DNA of 64,000 bases from Janthinobacterium sp. 344 (GCF_900112025.1 NZ_FOKL01000006.1:293199-357198); one strand, 5' to 3'. Numbered from the stretch's first letter, positions 43,988 through 53,758 are shown. The notes: generated by a model not told the origin, from the letters alone. Made by a program: numbers and translations.

Positions 43988-46900
43988 GGGGATTCCTTCA
44001 GCGCCTGCGACAAATCGCGGGCGCGCGGCGTGGCATGGTCGGCCGTGTGGCGGCGGGCCAGAAAGGTGTACACGGTGGGCAGCACGAACAGGGTAAAGAA
44101 GGTGCCGATCAACATGCCCGAGACGATCACCACGCCCAGGCCGAAGCGGCTGTTGGCGCCCGCGCCGGAGGCGAACAGCAGCGGCACCAGGCCCACCACC
44201 ATGGCGGCCGTCGTCATCAGGATCGGGCGCAAGCGGATCTGCGCCGCTTTGCGGATGGCCGCGAGGCGGTCGAGCTGCTCGTGCACCTGCAATTCATTGG
44301 CAAATTCCACCATCAGGATGCCGTGCTTGCTGATCAAGCCGATCAGGGTCACGAGGCCGATCTGCGTGTAGATGTTGACGGTGGCGTAGCCCAGCGCCAG
44401 CGGGATCAGCGCGCCGCAGATCGACAGCGGCACCGTGATCAGGATGATCAACGGGTCCGTCAGGCTTTCGTACTGCGCCGCCAGCACCAGGTAGATGACG
44501 ACGACGGCCGCCAGGAAGGCCAGCAGCAGCGCATTGCCTTCCGTGGCGAACTGGCGCGCATCGGATTGCCAGTCATAGCTGAAGCCCGGTGGCAGGGTCT
44601 TCGCCACGCCATCGAGGAAGGCGACGGCGTCGCCCAGGGTCACGCCCGGCGCCGGCACGCCCTGGAAGGTGGCCGCATTCTGCTGGTTGAATTGCGTCAG
44701 CATGTTCGGCTCGATCTGCTCCGTCACCGAGACCACGGCGGACAGGGGCAGCAGGCTGCCATCGTCGGCGCGCACGTACTGCTGCGTCAGGGCTTGCGCC
44801 GTGAGTCTCTGTTCGCGCGGGCTTTGCGCGATGACGTCATACGCGCGGCCATCCATGCCGAAGCGGTTCAGATAATTCTCGCCCACCAGCACGGCCAGCG
44901 ATTCGCCGATGTCCTGCATGCGGATGCCCAGGCTGTTCGCCTTCGAGCGGTCCACTTTTACCTTCACCACGGGATTGTTGTAATCGAGGTCGCTGTCGAC
45001 GACGGCGAACAGGCCGCTGTCGCGCGCGCGCCGCTTGACGTCTTCCATGGTGCGGAACAGGGTGGCGTAATCCTGCGCGCTGCGCAGCACCATCTGCACG
45101 GGCAAGCCGCCGCTCGACCCGGGCAGCGGCGCCAGCTGGAAGGCGAAGATGCTGGTGCCTTCCACGTCGCCCACGGCGTGCTGCAATTCGGCCTGGATGA
45201 CGGCCGCGTTGCGCGCGCGTTCGGCCCATGGCGTGAGGTTGATGCCGCCGATGCTCGATGCCGGTCCTTCGCCGCCATTGATGATCCAGCGCGAAGCCGT
45301 TTCGGGAATGTTTTTGTAGATGTCATCGAGCTTGTAGGAAAAGCGTTCGACGTAATCGAGGTTGGCGTGCTGCGGCGCCTTGATGGCCGTCAGCACGCTG
45401 GCCTGGTCTTCCGCCGGCGCCAGTTCGCGCTGCGGCAGCAGGTACAAGAACGGCAGGCTCACCATTACCAGCGCGGCGAAACCGGCGCTGAGCCAGCGGT
45501 GGTGCAGCGAGCGGTCCAGCAGGCGCGCATAGCGGCTGGTCAAACCTTCGAAGAAATGCTCGGCGGCGCGCGCCATGCGCCCTTCCGACTGCTTCGGCTG
45601 CAGCAGCAAGGAACTCATCACGGGAGACAGGGTCAATGCCACCACGCCCGACACCACCACGGCGCCAGCCAACGTGAGCGCGAATTCCTTGAACAGCGCG
45701 CCCGTGAGGCCCCCCATCATGCCGATCGGCGCATACACGGCGGCCAGCGTGATCGTCATGGCGATCACGGGGCCGGCCACTTCGCGCGCCCCCACCAGCG
45801 CGGCCGCCACGGGCGTCTTGCCTTCCTCGATATGCCGGTGCACGTTTTCCACCACCACGATGGCGTCATCGACCACCAGGCCCACGGCCAGCACCATCGC
45901 CAGCAAGGTAAGCAGATTGATGCTGAAGCCGAAGGCCAGCATCAGCGCCGCCGCGCCCAGCATCGACAACGGGATCGTCACGACGGGAATCAGCACGGAG
46001 CGCAAGGAGCCCATGCACAAATAGATGACGATGACGACGATCAAGAGCGCTTCGAGCAGGGTGTGCGCCACCTCGTCGATGGACGACTGGATGAAGCGCG
46101 CCGTCTCGAACGCCAGCTCGACTTTGACGCCGGGCGGCAGGGTTTTCTGGATCTCGGGCAGCAGCTTCTTAATGCCGTCGACGATCACCAGCGGGTTGCC
46201 GCCCGGCGTGGGCGACAGGCCCAGGTACACGGCCGGCACGCCATCCATGATGCCGCTCGTTTCCGTGGCGGCCGCGCCCAGTTCCACCGTGCCCACGTCC
46301 TTCAGGCGCACGAGGGCGGCGCTGTCATCGCCGCCCTTGCGGACGACCATGTCGCGGAACTCGGCCACGCTGGTCAGATCCGTGTTGACGCTGATGTTCG
46401 AGACGACGAATTGTCCCTTCACCTTGCCCGGTGCCGCCTGGTAGTTATTGCGCCGCACGCTATCGGCCACGTCGGCCGCCGTCAAGCCGCGCGCGGCCAG
46501 TTTGGCCGGGTCGATCCACAAGCGCATGGCCAGCTGCTGGCCGCCGTACACGTCGACCTTCGCCACGCCGTCGATGGTGGCGAACATCGGCTGCACCACG
46601 CGCGCCAGATAATCGGTTAGCGCGGGCGCCGAGACGCTCTCGCTGGCAAAGCCCACGTAGGCGACGGCCGAGGAATCGCCGGCCGCGCGCTCGATGACGG
46701 GGTCAAAAGCGCCTTCGGGCAGCTTGTAGCGCACCTGGTTGACCTTGGCCATCACTTCCGTCAAGGCCTGCGTGGAATCGCGGTTCAGTTCCATGCGCAC
46801 GGTGACCGTGCTGCTGCCCTGCACCGACGACGAGGTCAGGTAATCGATGCCCTCCACCGACGACACCGCTTGCGCGATCGGCTGCGTCACAAACCCCTGC

Positions 46901-47076
46901 ATCAGTTCCGCCGAGGCGCCCGGATACGTGGTTTTCACCATGATGGTCGATGATTCGAGCATCGGGTATTGGCGGATCGGCAGCTGCAGGATGGCGACCA
47001 CGCCCAGCATCAGAATCAGTGTGCTGATCACCAGCGCCAGCACGGGGCGGCGCACAAACAAGTCGGTCAATTTCAT
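43984..47076 (-). CDS. RND efflux inner-membrane transporter, HAE1 family
   Basis: The 1030-residue protein has the AcrB-like plan: RRPVLALVISTLILMLGVVA at the N-terminus, two large periplasmic loops and 12 membrane spans. The proton-relay aspartates are in LAVGLVVDDAIVVVENVHRH. The QYPMLESSTIMVKTTYPGAS region is typical of MexF/MdtB-like drug pumps. It is the middle gene of an adaptor-pump-channel operon. Substrates probably include hydrophobic drugs or solvents, but this cannot be read from sequence. Confidence 0.95.
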   Translation of the reverse strand: MKLTDLFVRRPVLALVISTLILMLGVVAILQLPIRQYPMLESSTIMVKTTYPGASAELMQGFVTQPIAQAVSSVEGIDYLTSSSVQGSSTVTVRMELNRDSTQALTEVMAKVNQVRYKLPEGAFDPVIERAAGDSSAVAYVGFASESVSAPALTDYLARVVQPMFATIDGVAKVDVYGGQQLAMRLWIDPAKLAARGLTAADVADSVRRNNYQAAPGKVKGQFVVSNISVNTDLTSVAEFRDMVVRKGGDDSAALVRLKDVGTVELGAAATETSGIMDGVPAVYLGLSPTPGGNPLVIVDGIKKLLPEIQKTLPPGVKVELAFETARFIQSSIDEVAHTLLEALLIVVIVIYLCMGSLRSVLIPVVTIPLSMLGAAALMLAFGFSINLLTLLAMVLAVGLVVDDAIVVVENVHRHIEEGKTPVAAALVGAREVAGPVIAMTITLAAVYAPIGMMGGLTGALFKEFALTLAGAVVVSGVVALTLSPVMSSLLLQPKQSEGRMARAAEHFFEGLTSRYARLLDRSLHHRWLSAGFAALVMVSLPFLYLLPQRELAPAEDQASVLTAIKAPQHANLDYVERFSYKLDDIYKNIPETASRWIINGGEGPASSIGGINLTPWAERARNAAVIQAELQHAVGDVEGTSIFAFQLAPLPGSSGGLPVQMVLRSAQDYATLFRTMEDVKRRARDSGLFAVVDSDLDYNNPVVKVKVDRSKANSLGIRMQDIGESLAVLVGENYLNRFGMDGRAYDVIAQSPREQRLTAQALTQQYVRADDGSLLPLSAVVSVTEQIEPNMLTQFNQQNAATFQGVPAPGVTLGDAVAFLDGVAKTLPPGFSYDWQSDARQFATEGNALLLAFLAAVVVIYLVLAAQYESLTDPLIILITVPLSICGALIPLALGYATVNIYTQIGLVTLIGLISKHGILMVEFANELQVHEQLDRLAAIRKAAQIRLRPILMTTAAMVVGLVPLLFASGAGANSRFGLGVVIVSGMLIGTFFTLFVLPTVYTFLARRHTADHATPRARDLSQALKESP

Positions 47077-47088
47077 GGCGGCCCTTCC

Positions 47089-48189
47089 TCAAGAACCGGC
47101 CTTGGGCGCGGCGCGCTTGGCCTCGTCCAGGGTGTTGGCCACGGCTTGCACGGCCATGCCGTCGGCCAGTTTCAGCTGGCCCGAGGCGACCACGCGCTGC
47201 CCCTCGCGCAAACCCTCCAGGATGGCGACACGGCCCCCTGCCCGCTCGCCCAGCTTGACGCCCACGCGCTTGACGGTGAGCGGCTGCTTGCCCTCCTGCT
47301 GCGCGACAAACACGGTGTCGCCATACGCGCTGTAGGTCACGGCCGTTTCCGGCACCGTCAGCTGCTGGCCCGCTTCGCGCGCCACGCGCACATTCGCGTA
47401 CATGCCCGCTTTGAGGGTGCCGCGCGGATTGGCGAGCGTCGCCTGCACCTGCACCATGCGCGAGCGGTCAATCAGCGGATCGATGGCGTTGATCTTCGCC
47501 GTGAAGATGTCATCGGGATAGGCGTCCACCAGCACTTGCACGGCCTGGCCCGGCGCCAGCTTTGCGCTGCTCTGTTCATCGAGGGCGAAGTTCACCATCA
47601 GCGACTTCGTATCGATCAAACTGGCCACCGTATCGGCCGCGTTCAGGTACTGGCCAGGGTGCACCTTGCGGATGCCCAGCTGCCCCGCGAACGGCGCGCG
47701 GATGGTTTTTTGCGCGATCAGCGCCTGCGTCTGGCGCACGTCGCCCAGGGCCGCATCGCGCGCGGCCAGGGCGCTATCCAACTGCTCCTGCGTGGCGGCC
47801 TTTTCCCTGACCATCTGCTGCGTGCGGGCATGGCTGCTTTCCGCGTTTTTCAGCTGCGCGCGCTGGCGCAGCAGGGCCGCCTGTTCCGGCGCGTCATTGA
47901 GCTGTACCAGCACGGCGCCAGCTGCCACCTGCTGGCCCGATGCGAAGCGGATGTGCGTGATCCGGCCGCCCGTCTCGGCCGCCACTTGTACTTGCCGCAC
48001 CGCTTCCAGCTCGCCCACGCCGGCGAAGTAGCGTTCCTGCGTGCCCAGCACGACGGGCACCAGGGCCACCTTGGTGGCGGGGTAGGCGGCGGCGTCGGCC
48101 GCATGGGAGTCGGCACGGGGGTACAGTGCGGCGCCCGCGACGGCCAGGGCGATGGCCAGCGCGGAGGCGCCGACGATTTTCGTATGCAT
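47089..48189 (-). CDS. RND efflux periplasmic adaptor (membrane fusion protein)
   Basis: From ATG 48189 the product has 366 residues with an N-terminal membrane anchor/signal (ALAIALAVAGAALYPRADS). The lipoyl/biotinyl half-motifs are GELEAVRQVQVAAETGGRIT and IRAPFAGQLGIRKVHPGQYL, flanking an alpha-hairpin. A beta-barrel (RSRMVQVQATLANPRGTLKA) follows. It links the pump to the outer-membrane channel. First gene of the operon; no dedicated regulator is adjacent. Confidence 0.94.
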   Translation of the reverse strand: MHTKIVGASALAIALAVAGAALYPRADSHAADAAAYPATKVALVPVVLGTQERYFAGVGELEAVRQVQVAAETGGRITHIRFASGQQVAAGAVLVQLNDAPEQAALLRQRAQLKNAESSHARTQQMVREKAATQEQLDSALAARDAALGDVRQTQALIAQKTIRAPFAGQLGIRKVHPGQYLNAADTVASLIDTKSLMVNFALDEQSSAKLAPGQAVQVLVDAYPDDIFTAKINAIDPLIDRSRMVQVQATLANPRGTLKAGMYANVRVAREAGQQLTVPETAVTYSAYGDTVFVAQQEGKQPLTVKRVGVKLGERAGGRVAILEGLREGQRVVASGQLKLADGMAVQAVANTLDEAKRAAPKAGS

Positions 48190-48245
48190 GATGAAGTCCT
48201 TTACAGCAGTAAAAGGGAAAAAAGAAGAGGCGCAGCGGAGGCTGA

Positions 48246-48728
48246 TCAGGTCCGCTGCGCGTTGAAGAGGACAAACAGGGCCATGGTCCACAGCAGCAGC
48301 ACCAGGTGTGTCGTCTGCAAGCCTTCCTGCGCGATCCAGTAGCCGAACCACAGGCCGCCCAGATGCATCAGCAGCAAAAAGGCGGCCATGGCGCACAGGG
48401 CCAGGTTCAGCCAGGGCAAGCCAGCGGCCAGGCCGCCGCCGAACAACAGCGCCACGCCCGTCCAGGCGGCGCTGGCGGCCAACAGCTGCAGCGCCAGCAC
48501 GACGCCCAGCGCCAGCCGGTGCAAGGTCAGGGAAGTGAGGGCGCGGCGCAGCAGCGGCGTCTGGATGGTCGGGTCCTGGCGCAGCGGGTCCATGCGCATG
48601 GTGTTGCCGATGGCCCAGACGGCGCCATGGAAGGCGTGCAGGTTGTTGATGCTGGCCAGGGTCAGCCAGGTGGCCAGGCCGGTGGCGAGGATGGCGTGAA
48701 ACAGCCAGATGGAGTGCGGCAGCTGCAT
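48246..48728 (-). CDS. DUF2165-like small integral membrane protein
   Basis: The 160-residue protein has four membrane spans (HAILATGLATWLTLASINNL, LALGVVLALQLLAASAAWTG, ALCAMAAFLLLMHLGGLWFG, THLVLLLWTMALFVLF) and the DUF2165-type loop after span one (MDPLRQDPTIQTPLLRRAL). Function unknown. It precedes the RND operon by 57 bases on the same strand, so it could be co-transcribed. Confidence 0.75.
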   Translation of the reverse strand: MQLPHSIWLFHAILATGLATWLTLASINNLHAFHGAVWAIGNTMRMDPLRQDPTIQTPLLRRALTSLTLHRLALGVVLALQLLAASAAWTGVALLFGGGLAAGLPWLNLALCAMAAFLLLMHLGGLWFGYWIAQEGLQTTHLVLLLWTMALFVLFNAQRT

Positions 48729-48851
48729 GGGATTCCAGTCGAGAAAGTGTCTTGCCGGCATGCGGACGTGGAAACTCCTCGACAGCGGGGAGCTACCGGC
48801 CTATTATGCAAGCAATTAGTTGGTTAACTTGGCCCATGATAGTTGAGTGAA

Positions 48852-49511
48852 ATGAATTACACAAGTAAACGTTTGGATAATAGCGAGGCGCCGCAAACGA
48901 CGGAGCGCATCCTGTATTTCATCAAGACCAAGGGACCCGTCTCCACGGCGACCCTGGCCAAGACCCTGGACATGACGGGCGAGGCGGCGCGCCAGCAAGT
49001 GCAAAAGCTGGTGGCGGCGGGCCTCATCGAGGGGCGCCAGGAAGCGCAGGCGGGCGCTGGACGGCCGCGCCAGAACTGGGTCTTGACGGAAGCGGGCAAT
49101 GCGCGCTTTCCCGACACGCATGCGCAGCTGACGATCAAGCTGATCGGTTCCGTGCGCCAGCTGTTCGGCGAGGCGGGACTCGATAAACTCATCACGCAGC
49201 GCGAAGAGGAAAGCCGCAGCGCGTATGCCTTGGCGTGCTCGGCGCCGGACTTGCCCACGCGCTTGCAGCAGCTGGCCGCCGTGCGCGATGAAGAGGGGTA
49301 TATGGCGCGCGTGGAAGCGGATGGCGACGACTGGCTGCTGATCGAAGACCATTGCCCTATCTGCGCGGCCGCGCGCACCTGCCAGGGCTTTTGCCGCTCG
49401 GAATTGCAGCTGTTCCAGGAAGTGGTGGGGCCTGGCGCGACCATCGTGCGCGAGCAGCATGTATTGGCCAATGCGATGCGCTGCGTGTATCGAATCAGGG
49501 CGCTGCCTTAA
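48852..49511 (+). CDS. SufR-like winged-helix transcriptional regulator with cysteine cluster
   Basis: The 219-residue protein has an N-terminal winged helix (ILYFIKTKGPVSTATLAKTL, DMTGEAARQQVQKLVAAGLI, AGAGRPRQNWVLTEAGNARF). The C-terminal part contains HCPICAAARTCQGFCRSEL, a clustered Cys/His motif as in COG2345/SufR-type iron-sulfur regulators. I chose ATG 48852; a TTG nine bases upstream is possible. It is divergent from the DUF2165 gene and RND operon, and convergent with an MFS gene, overlapping it by four bases at the 3' ends. It may sense redox or iron status through an Fe-S cluster. Confidence 0.8.
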   Translation: MNYTSKRLDNSEAPQTTERILYFIKTKGPVSTATLAKTLDMTGEAARQQVQKLVAAGLIEGRQEAQAGAGRPRQNWVLTEAGNARFPDTHAQLTIKLIGSVRQLFGEAGLDKLITQREEESRSAYALACSAPDLPTRLQQLAAVRDEEGYMARVEADGDDWLLIEDHCPICAAARTCQGFCRSELQLFQEVVGPGATIVREQHVLANAMRCVYRIRALP

Positions 49512-50767
49512 GCCTTGGGAAACAGCGGCCGGGCGATCAGCGCCACCAGCCCCGCCAGCCACCACACGACGGGCCAGCTGGTGGCGGCCAGCACGTGCGG
49601 GATGGCGATCGGCGTGAGGAACAGGCCCACGTACACGGCAGTGTTCGCCATGCCCAGGGCCGTGCCTGCGTTGGCCCCGCCCGCTTCCGTGGCCAGTTCC
49701 GTGTAGGCCACGCCATGCCAGGCGGACACGGCGATGCCGGCCATCACCACGGCCGTCATCAACAGCCAGCCCGGCGCGTCGCCACGGGCGGCAATGCCCA
49801 GCAGCACGAAGCACGCCAGCGCCACCAGGGCCGAGCCGCGCAGGTAGCCCGGCCGGTTCGCGTGGCGGTCCGTGTGGCGTCCGCTCCAGATGCGCATCAC
49901 CATGGCGCCCGCCTGCAGGGCCACCATCACGGCCGTGATGGCTGCCAGGCCCAGGCGGCCATGGTCGTGCAGGAAGACGGTGGCGTAGCTGAGGATGGCA
50001 AACTGCGGCATGCACAGCAAGCCGATGGCGGCCACCATGCGCCAGACTTTACGATTGCGTAAAGGTGGCGGTGGCATCACCTCGGACACGCCCGTGGACG
50101 CGTTTTGCGGCCCCTTGGCGGCCTCGGCAGAGAAATCGGGCTCATGCATCCAGCGCCACGTAAAAAACGCCGACAGGCCGCATACGAGGGCCAGGGCGCC
50201 AAACACGGGCATGAAGCCGTAGCGCGACGCCAGGCTGGGCAGGACGAGGGCGCCGAGGCCGCCACCGAGCGGCACGGCCGTCTGGCGGATGCTCATGGCG
50301 AAACCCCGTTCGCCGGCGCCGAACCAGCGCATCACGGCGCGGCCGCTGGCACCGTTTACGCTGCCGCCCAGCACGCCGACCAGCGCCAGCCCGGCCGCCA
50401 GCGCCCATAAGGGCGGCACGGACGCGCCGGCGGGCGTGATCCACAGCAGCAAGGCCAGCAGCGCCAGCATGGTGCCCAGCAAGCCGGTCAGCAGCACGGG
50501 GCGGTCGCCCCAGCGGTCCGTGGCCATGCCCCATGGCAATTCGGTCAGGGCCACGCCCAGGCCCATGGCGCCCAGCGCCACCCCCAGTTCCGTATTGCTC
50601 AGGTGATAGCCGCTGCGCAGCCAGATGGCCGTGGTGGGCATGCCATTCGCGGCGGCGGAAAAACTGGCGTTGGCCGCCACGCCGACGGCCAGCACTTTCC
50701 AGCGGTGGGCAGCGCCCAGCACGGGCGCGGTGACGGGGACAGGAATGGCGTGGCAATTGGTGTGCAT
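49508..50767 (-). CDS. MFS transporter
   Basis: The 419-residue protein has about 12 spans with MFS motif A (LTELPWGMATDRWGDRPVLL) after span two and typical features such as GASGRAVMRWFGAGERGFAM. ATG 50767 was chosen; a longer frame would cross the promoter region. Divergent from a LysR gene, which probably controls it. Substrate unknown. Confidence 0.88.
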   Translation of the reverse strand: MHTNCHAIPVPVTAPVLGAAHRWKVLAVGVAANASFSAAANGMPTTAIWLRSGYHLSNTELGVALGAMGLGVALTELPWGMATDRWGDRPVLLTGLLGTMLALLALLLWITPAGASVPPLWALAAGLALVGVLGGSVNGASGRAVMRWFGAGERGFAMSIRQTAVPLGGGLGALVLPSLASRYGFMPVFGALALVCGLSAFFTWRWMHEPDFSAEAAKGPQNASTGVSEVMPPPPLRNRKVWRMVAAIGLLCMPQFAILSYATVFLHDHGRLGLAAITAVMVALQAGAMVMRIWSGRHTDRHANRPGYLRGSALVALACFVLLGIAARGDAPGWLLMTAVVMAGIAVSAWHGVAYTELATEAGGANAGTALGMANTAVYVGLFLTPIAIPHVLAATSWPVVWWLAGLVALIARPLFPKA

Positions 50768-50818
50768 GGCAGGGACAGGAAAGTGGTTGACCCTGCCAGT
50801 GTTGCGCAGTACGATCAT

Positions 50819-50831
50819 TCTGAATATCAGA
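50819..50831. promoter_or_regulatory. Small palindrome in divergent LysR/MFS promoter
   Basis: TCTGAATATCAGA is a perfect 5-3-5 palindrome of LysR type (T-N11-A), midway between the divergent MFS and LysR starts, in the AT-rich part of the gap. Confidence 0.45.
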
Positions 50832-50879
50832 TAATTTAATTTAAACCATCCCATAAAACAGGACGATTCAAGCGACGCC

Positions 50880-51779
50880 ATGAGCATGCTTAATTTCGAC
50901 ATCGCCTTTCTGCGCAGCTATGTGGCTGGCATCGAGCTGGGCAGCTTTGTGCGGGCGGCCGACAAGGTGGGCCGTTCCACCTCGGCCGTCAGCGCGCAGC
51001 TGAAAAAACTCGAGGAGCAGGCGGGCGTGCCGCTGTTCCGCAAGGATGGCCGGGGGCTGGCGCTGACGCCGGCGGGCGAAGTCTTGCTCGGCTATGCGCG
51101 GCGCCTGCTGGAACTCAATGACGAGGCGGCCGTCGCCTTGCGCGGCGCGGAACTGGAAGGCTGGATCAGGCTGGGCTTGCAGGAGGATTTTGGCGAAGCC
51201 TTGCTGCCCGAGGTGCTGGGACGCTTTGCGCGCGCGCATCCGAAAGTGCGCATCGAGGCGCACGTGGCGCGCAACACGGCCCTGATGGAAGGGCTAGCCA
51301 TGGGGCAGCTGGACCTGGCCCTGCTGTGGGGCGGCGCCTGCATCGCCGACGTGGCCGAATATCCGCAGCAGCAGCGCCAGCATATTGCCGAACCGTCCAT
51401 GCGCTGGATCGCCTCGTCCAGCCTCGCCTGGCGCCCCGAGTCGGGCGAGCCTTTGCCGCTCATTACGTTCGACCGCGAATGCCTGTTCCAGCGCTGCGCC
51501 ACGCAGGCGCTCGATGGGGCCGGCATCGCCTGGCGCACGGCGTTTACCAGTCCCAGCCTGGCGGGACTGTGGGCGGCGGCAGCAGCCGGGCTGGGCGTGA
51601 CGGTGCGCACGGGCCTGGGCTTGCCCTCGACCGTGCGCGCGCTCGATCACGTGGAAGCGGGCTTGCCCGCCCTGCCTCCGCTGTCGCTGGAATTGCTGCG
51701 TGCATCAACGGTCTCCAGGCCGCCCGTCGAGCGGCTGGCCAGCCTGATCATCGAATCGCTGCAACAAGACGCCGCTTAA
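50880..51779 (+). CDS. LysR family transcriptional regulator
   Basis: The 299-residue protein has a clear helix-turn-helix (GSFVRAADKVGRSTSAVSAQ, LKKLEEQAGVPLFRKDGRGL) and effector domain (IRLGLQEDFGEALLPEVLGR, LDLALLWGGA, AAAAAGLGVTVRTGLGL). It is divergent from the MFS gene and overlaps the convergent SDR gene by four bases at the 3' end. Confidence 0.88.
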   Translation: MSMLNFDIAFLRSYVAGIELGSFVRAADKVGRSTSAVSAQLKKLEEQAGVPLFRKDGRGLALTPAGEVLLGYARRLLELNDEAAVALRGAELEGWIRLGLQEDFGEALLPEVLGRFARAHPKVRIEAHVARNTALMEGLAMGQLDLALLWGGACIADVAEYPQQQRQHIAEPSMRWIASSSLAWRPESGEPLPLITFDRECLFQRCATQALDGAGIAWRTAFTSPSLAGLWAAAAAGLGVTVRTGLGLPSTVRALDHVEAGLPALPPLSLELLRASTVSRPPVERLASLIIESLQQDAA

Positions 51780-52528
51780 AACGCCTGCGCCGTCGGGCGC
51801 AGCACGATCTCATTGATATCCACGTCGGCCGGCTGCTCGATCGCATACGCGATGGCGCGCGCCACGGCATCGGCGGGAATGGCGATCTGGTAGAACTCCT
51901 TGACGGCCTTGGCGCTCTCGGCGTGGCTGCTGCCCTGGCTCAATTCCGTGTCCACGGCGCCCGGCGCAATGACGGTGGTGCGGATGGTGCCGCCGCTGGC
52001 CGCCAGCTCGTGGCGCAAGCCTTCCGAAATGGCGCTGACGGCAAACTTGGTGCCGCTGTAGACGGTGCCGCCCGGGCTGAAGACCTTTAGCCCCGCCACC
52101 GACGAGATATTGATGAAGTGGCCGCTGTTTTGTGCCTGGAAGTATGGCAGGACGGCGGCGATGCCGTTCAGCACGCCTTTGATGTTGATATCGATCATGT
52201 TGTTCCACTCGTCGACCTTCAAGGCGCTCATCGGCGCGATGGCCATCAGTCCCGCATTGTTGATCAGCACGTCGACCTTGCCGAACACGGCCAGCGCCGT
52301 GTCGATCAGATTCTTGACGTCGGCAGGCACCGTGACGTCGGTCTGGGAAATGGCGGCCTGGCCGCCGGCCGCCGTGATTTCCTCGGCGATGATGTTGAGC
52401 AAATCCATACGGCGCGCACCGAGCACGACGCAGGCGCCCAGCGCCGCCAGATGGCGCGCGGTGGCTTCGCCCAGGCCGCTGCTGGCACCGGTGATGACGA
52501 CGACTTTCCCTGCAATAGCTTGACTCAT
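51776..52528 (-). CDS. Short-chain dehydrogenase/reductase
   Basis: The 250-residue classical SDR has the cofactor motif VVVITGASSGLGEATARHLA, NNAG (in VLINNAGLMAIAP), catalytic Ser in INISSVAG, YxxxK in VYSGTKFAVSAIS (the catalytic tyrosine and lysine) and PGAVDTEL. AGGA precedes ATG 52528. A Fur-like AT-rich element lies about 100 bases upstream. Substrate unknown. Confidence 0.92.
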   Translation of the reverse strand: MSQAIAGKVVVITGASSGLGEATARHLAALGACVVLGARRMDLLNIIAEEITAAGGQAAISQTDVTVPADVKNLIDTALAVFGKVDVLINNAGLMAIAPMSALKVDEWNNMIDINIKGVLNGIAAVLPYFQAQNSGHFINISSVAGLKVFSPGGTVYSGTKFAVSAISEGLRHELAASGGTIRTTVIAPGAVDTELSQGSSHAESAKAVKEFYQIAIPADAVARAIAYAIEQPADVDINEIVLRPTAQAF

Positions 52529-52623
52529 GATGGGTTCCTTGTAAAAGCAGCAGAGTGCTGCGGATGACATCGATCAATGCCGGCACAGCTTAGCGCATTT
52601 GCATCGTCTCTTGCTATAAAAAA

Positions 52624-52645
52624 GATAATTATTAAATGATAATTG
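52624..52645. promoter_or_regulatory. Fur-like AT-rich element upstream of the SDR gene
   Basis: Two GATAAT hexamers (52624-52629 and 52638-52643) lie in an AT-rich stretch between the methyltransferase stop and the SDR start. This resembles a degenerate Fur-box array, weaker than the site at 53744. Confidence 0.4.
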
Positions 52646-53683
52646 TTAGGCGCGAGCAATCAGCACTTGCACGGGCGCCATGGGGAAATCGCTGGCGCCG
52701 TATTGCTCCACCTGCCGCCAGCCCGCGTCGCGTAGCAGCTGCGCCAATTCTCCCTGCCGCGTCACCGTGCGGCCTAGCATGCGCATCGGCAAATAGTAGG
52801 GCAGCACGCGCGCGGCGTCCTCGGCTGCCGGGGCGATTTCCGCCTGCACGCAGACGAGCATGCCACCGGGTTTCAGGGCCGTATGCATCTTGCGCAAGGC
52901 CGCCGCCATGTCGGGCACGAAGTGCAGTACGGAGGAGCACCAGATGAGGTCGTAATCGACGCCGATGTCGTCGCTGTCCAGGTCGCCGCCCTGGGTTTCC
53001 AGGCGCTCGGATAGTTGCGCGTGGGCGATGTTGGCGGCCGCCACGGCCACCGTTTCCGGCCAGTCGAACACGCAGCCGTGCAGGCCCGCATGGGCTTGCG
53101 CCAGTGCAATGGCAACCCAGCCGGGGCCGCCGCCCAGGTCCAGCAGGCGCAGGGGCGTGTTGCGGGCCGCAAAGGGCGCGATGCGCTGCATGACGGACAG
53201 GGCCGCGCGCATGGTGACGGCGCGCTGCTCCTGGCCGATCTGGTGCTGCGCGGCGGCGGTCCAGTTGATGCCATTCGCCGCGCTGTACGGCGCGGCCTTG
53301 CCGCCTGCGCACACCAGCGTGTTCAGCTGCGTGGCGAAATGGCGCAGCGCGTGCAGCCGGTACAGCCAGGCGTCGCCACAAAAGGCGACGGAAGCACGGC
53401 AGAAGTACTGCAAGGTGGATGTCGTGCAGCGGTAGCGTTGTGTGCTCGCATCGGTATCGGCCACGTCGCGCTCCAGCACTTGCATGCTCCAGAGTAATTC
53501 CAACAGCAACGCCGTGTGCGGCGCATGCAGCGACAAGGTATCGGCCAGCTGGGCCGGCGTGTGCGGCGTGGCCAGCACGTCGAAAATGCCCAGCTCCAGG
53601 GCGGCGGCCAGCGCATCGGCCTGGACGGGCGCGACGGCCAGGTCCCAATACGGTTGCAAGGCGTGGGAGGTGGTAAACGGCAT
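52646..53683 (-). CDS. SAM-dependent methyltransferase (O-methyltransferase-like)
   Basis: The 345-residue protein has an N-terminal dimerisation/winged-helix part (AAALELGIFDVLATPHTPAQ) and a Rossmann SAM domain (PLRLLDLGGGPGWVAIALAQ, VFDWPETVAVAAANIAHA, DLIWCSSVLHFVPD). This is the architecture of small-molecule O-methyltransferases. AAGGAAG precedes ATG 53683. A strong Fur box lies 61 bases upstream, shared with a divergent AraC-type gene, so it is probably iron-repressed and may act in siderophore or related secondary metabolism. Substrate unknown. Confidence 0.85.
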   Translation of the reverse strand: MPFTTSHALQPYWDLAVAPVQADALAAALELGIFDVLATPHTPAQLADTLSLHAPHTALLLELLWSMQVLERDVADTDASTQRYRCTTSTLQYFCRASVAFCGDAWLYRLHALRHFATQLNTLVCAGGKAAPYSAANGINWTAAAQHQIGQEQRAVTMRAALSVMQRIAPFAARNTPLRLLDLGGGPGWVAIALAQAHAGLHGCVFDWPETVAVAAANIAHAQLSERLETQGGDLDSDDIGVDYDLIWCSSVLHFVPDMAAALRKMHTALKPGGMLVCVQAEIAPAAEDAARVLPYYLPMRMLGRTVTRQGELAQLLRDAGWRQVEQYGASDFPMAPVQVLIARA

Positions 53684-53743
53684 GGTGCTTCCTTTCGGCG
53701 TCGTGGAGATCGGGATGGGCATGCAGGCTATTTTATGCAACAA

Positions 53744-53758
53744 TGAGAATAATTATCA
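53744..53758. promoter_or_regulatory. Fur box between methyltransferase and AraC-type genes
   Basis: TGAGAATAATTATCA matches the 7-1-7 Fur consensus TGATAATNATTATCA at all but one fixed position. It lies 61 and 67 bases from the two divergent start codons. Confidence 0.8.
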
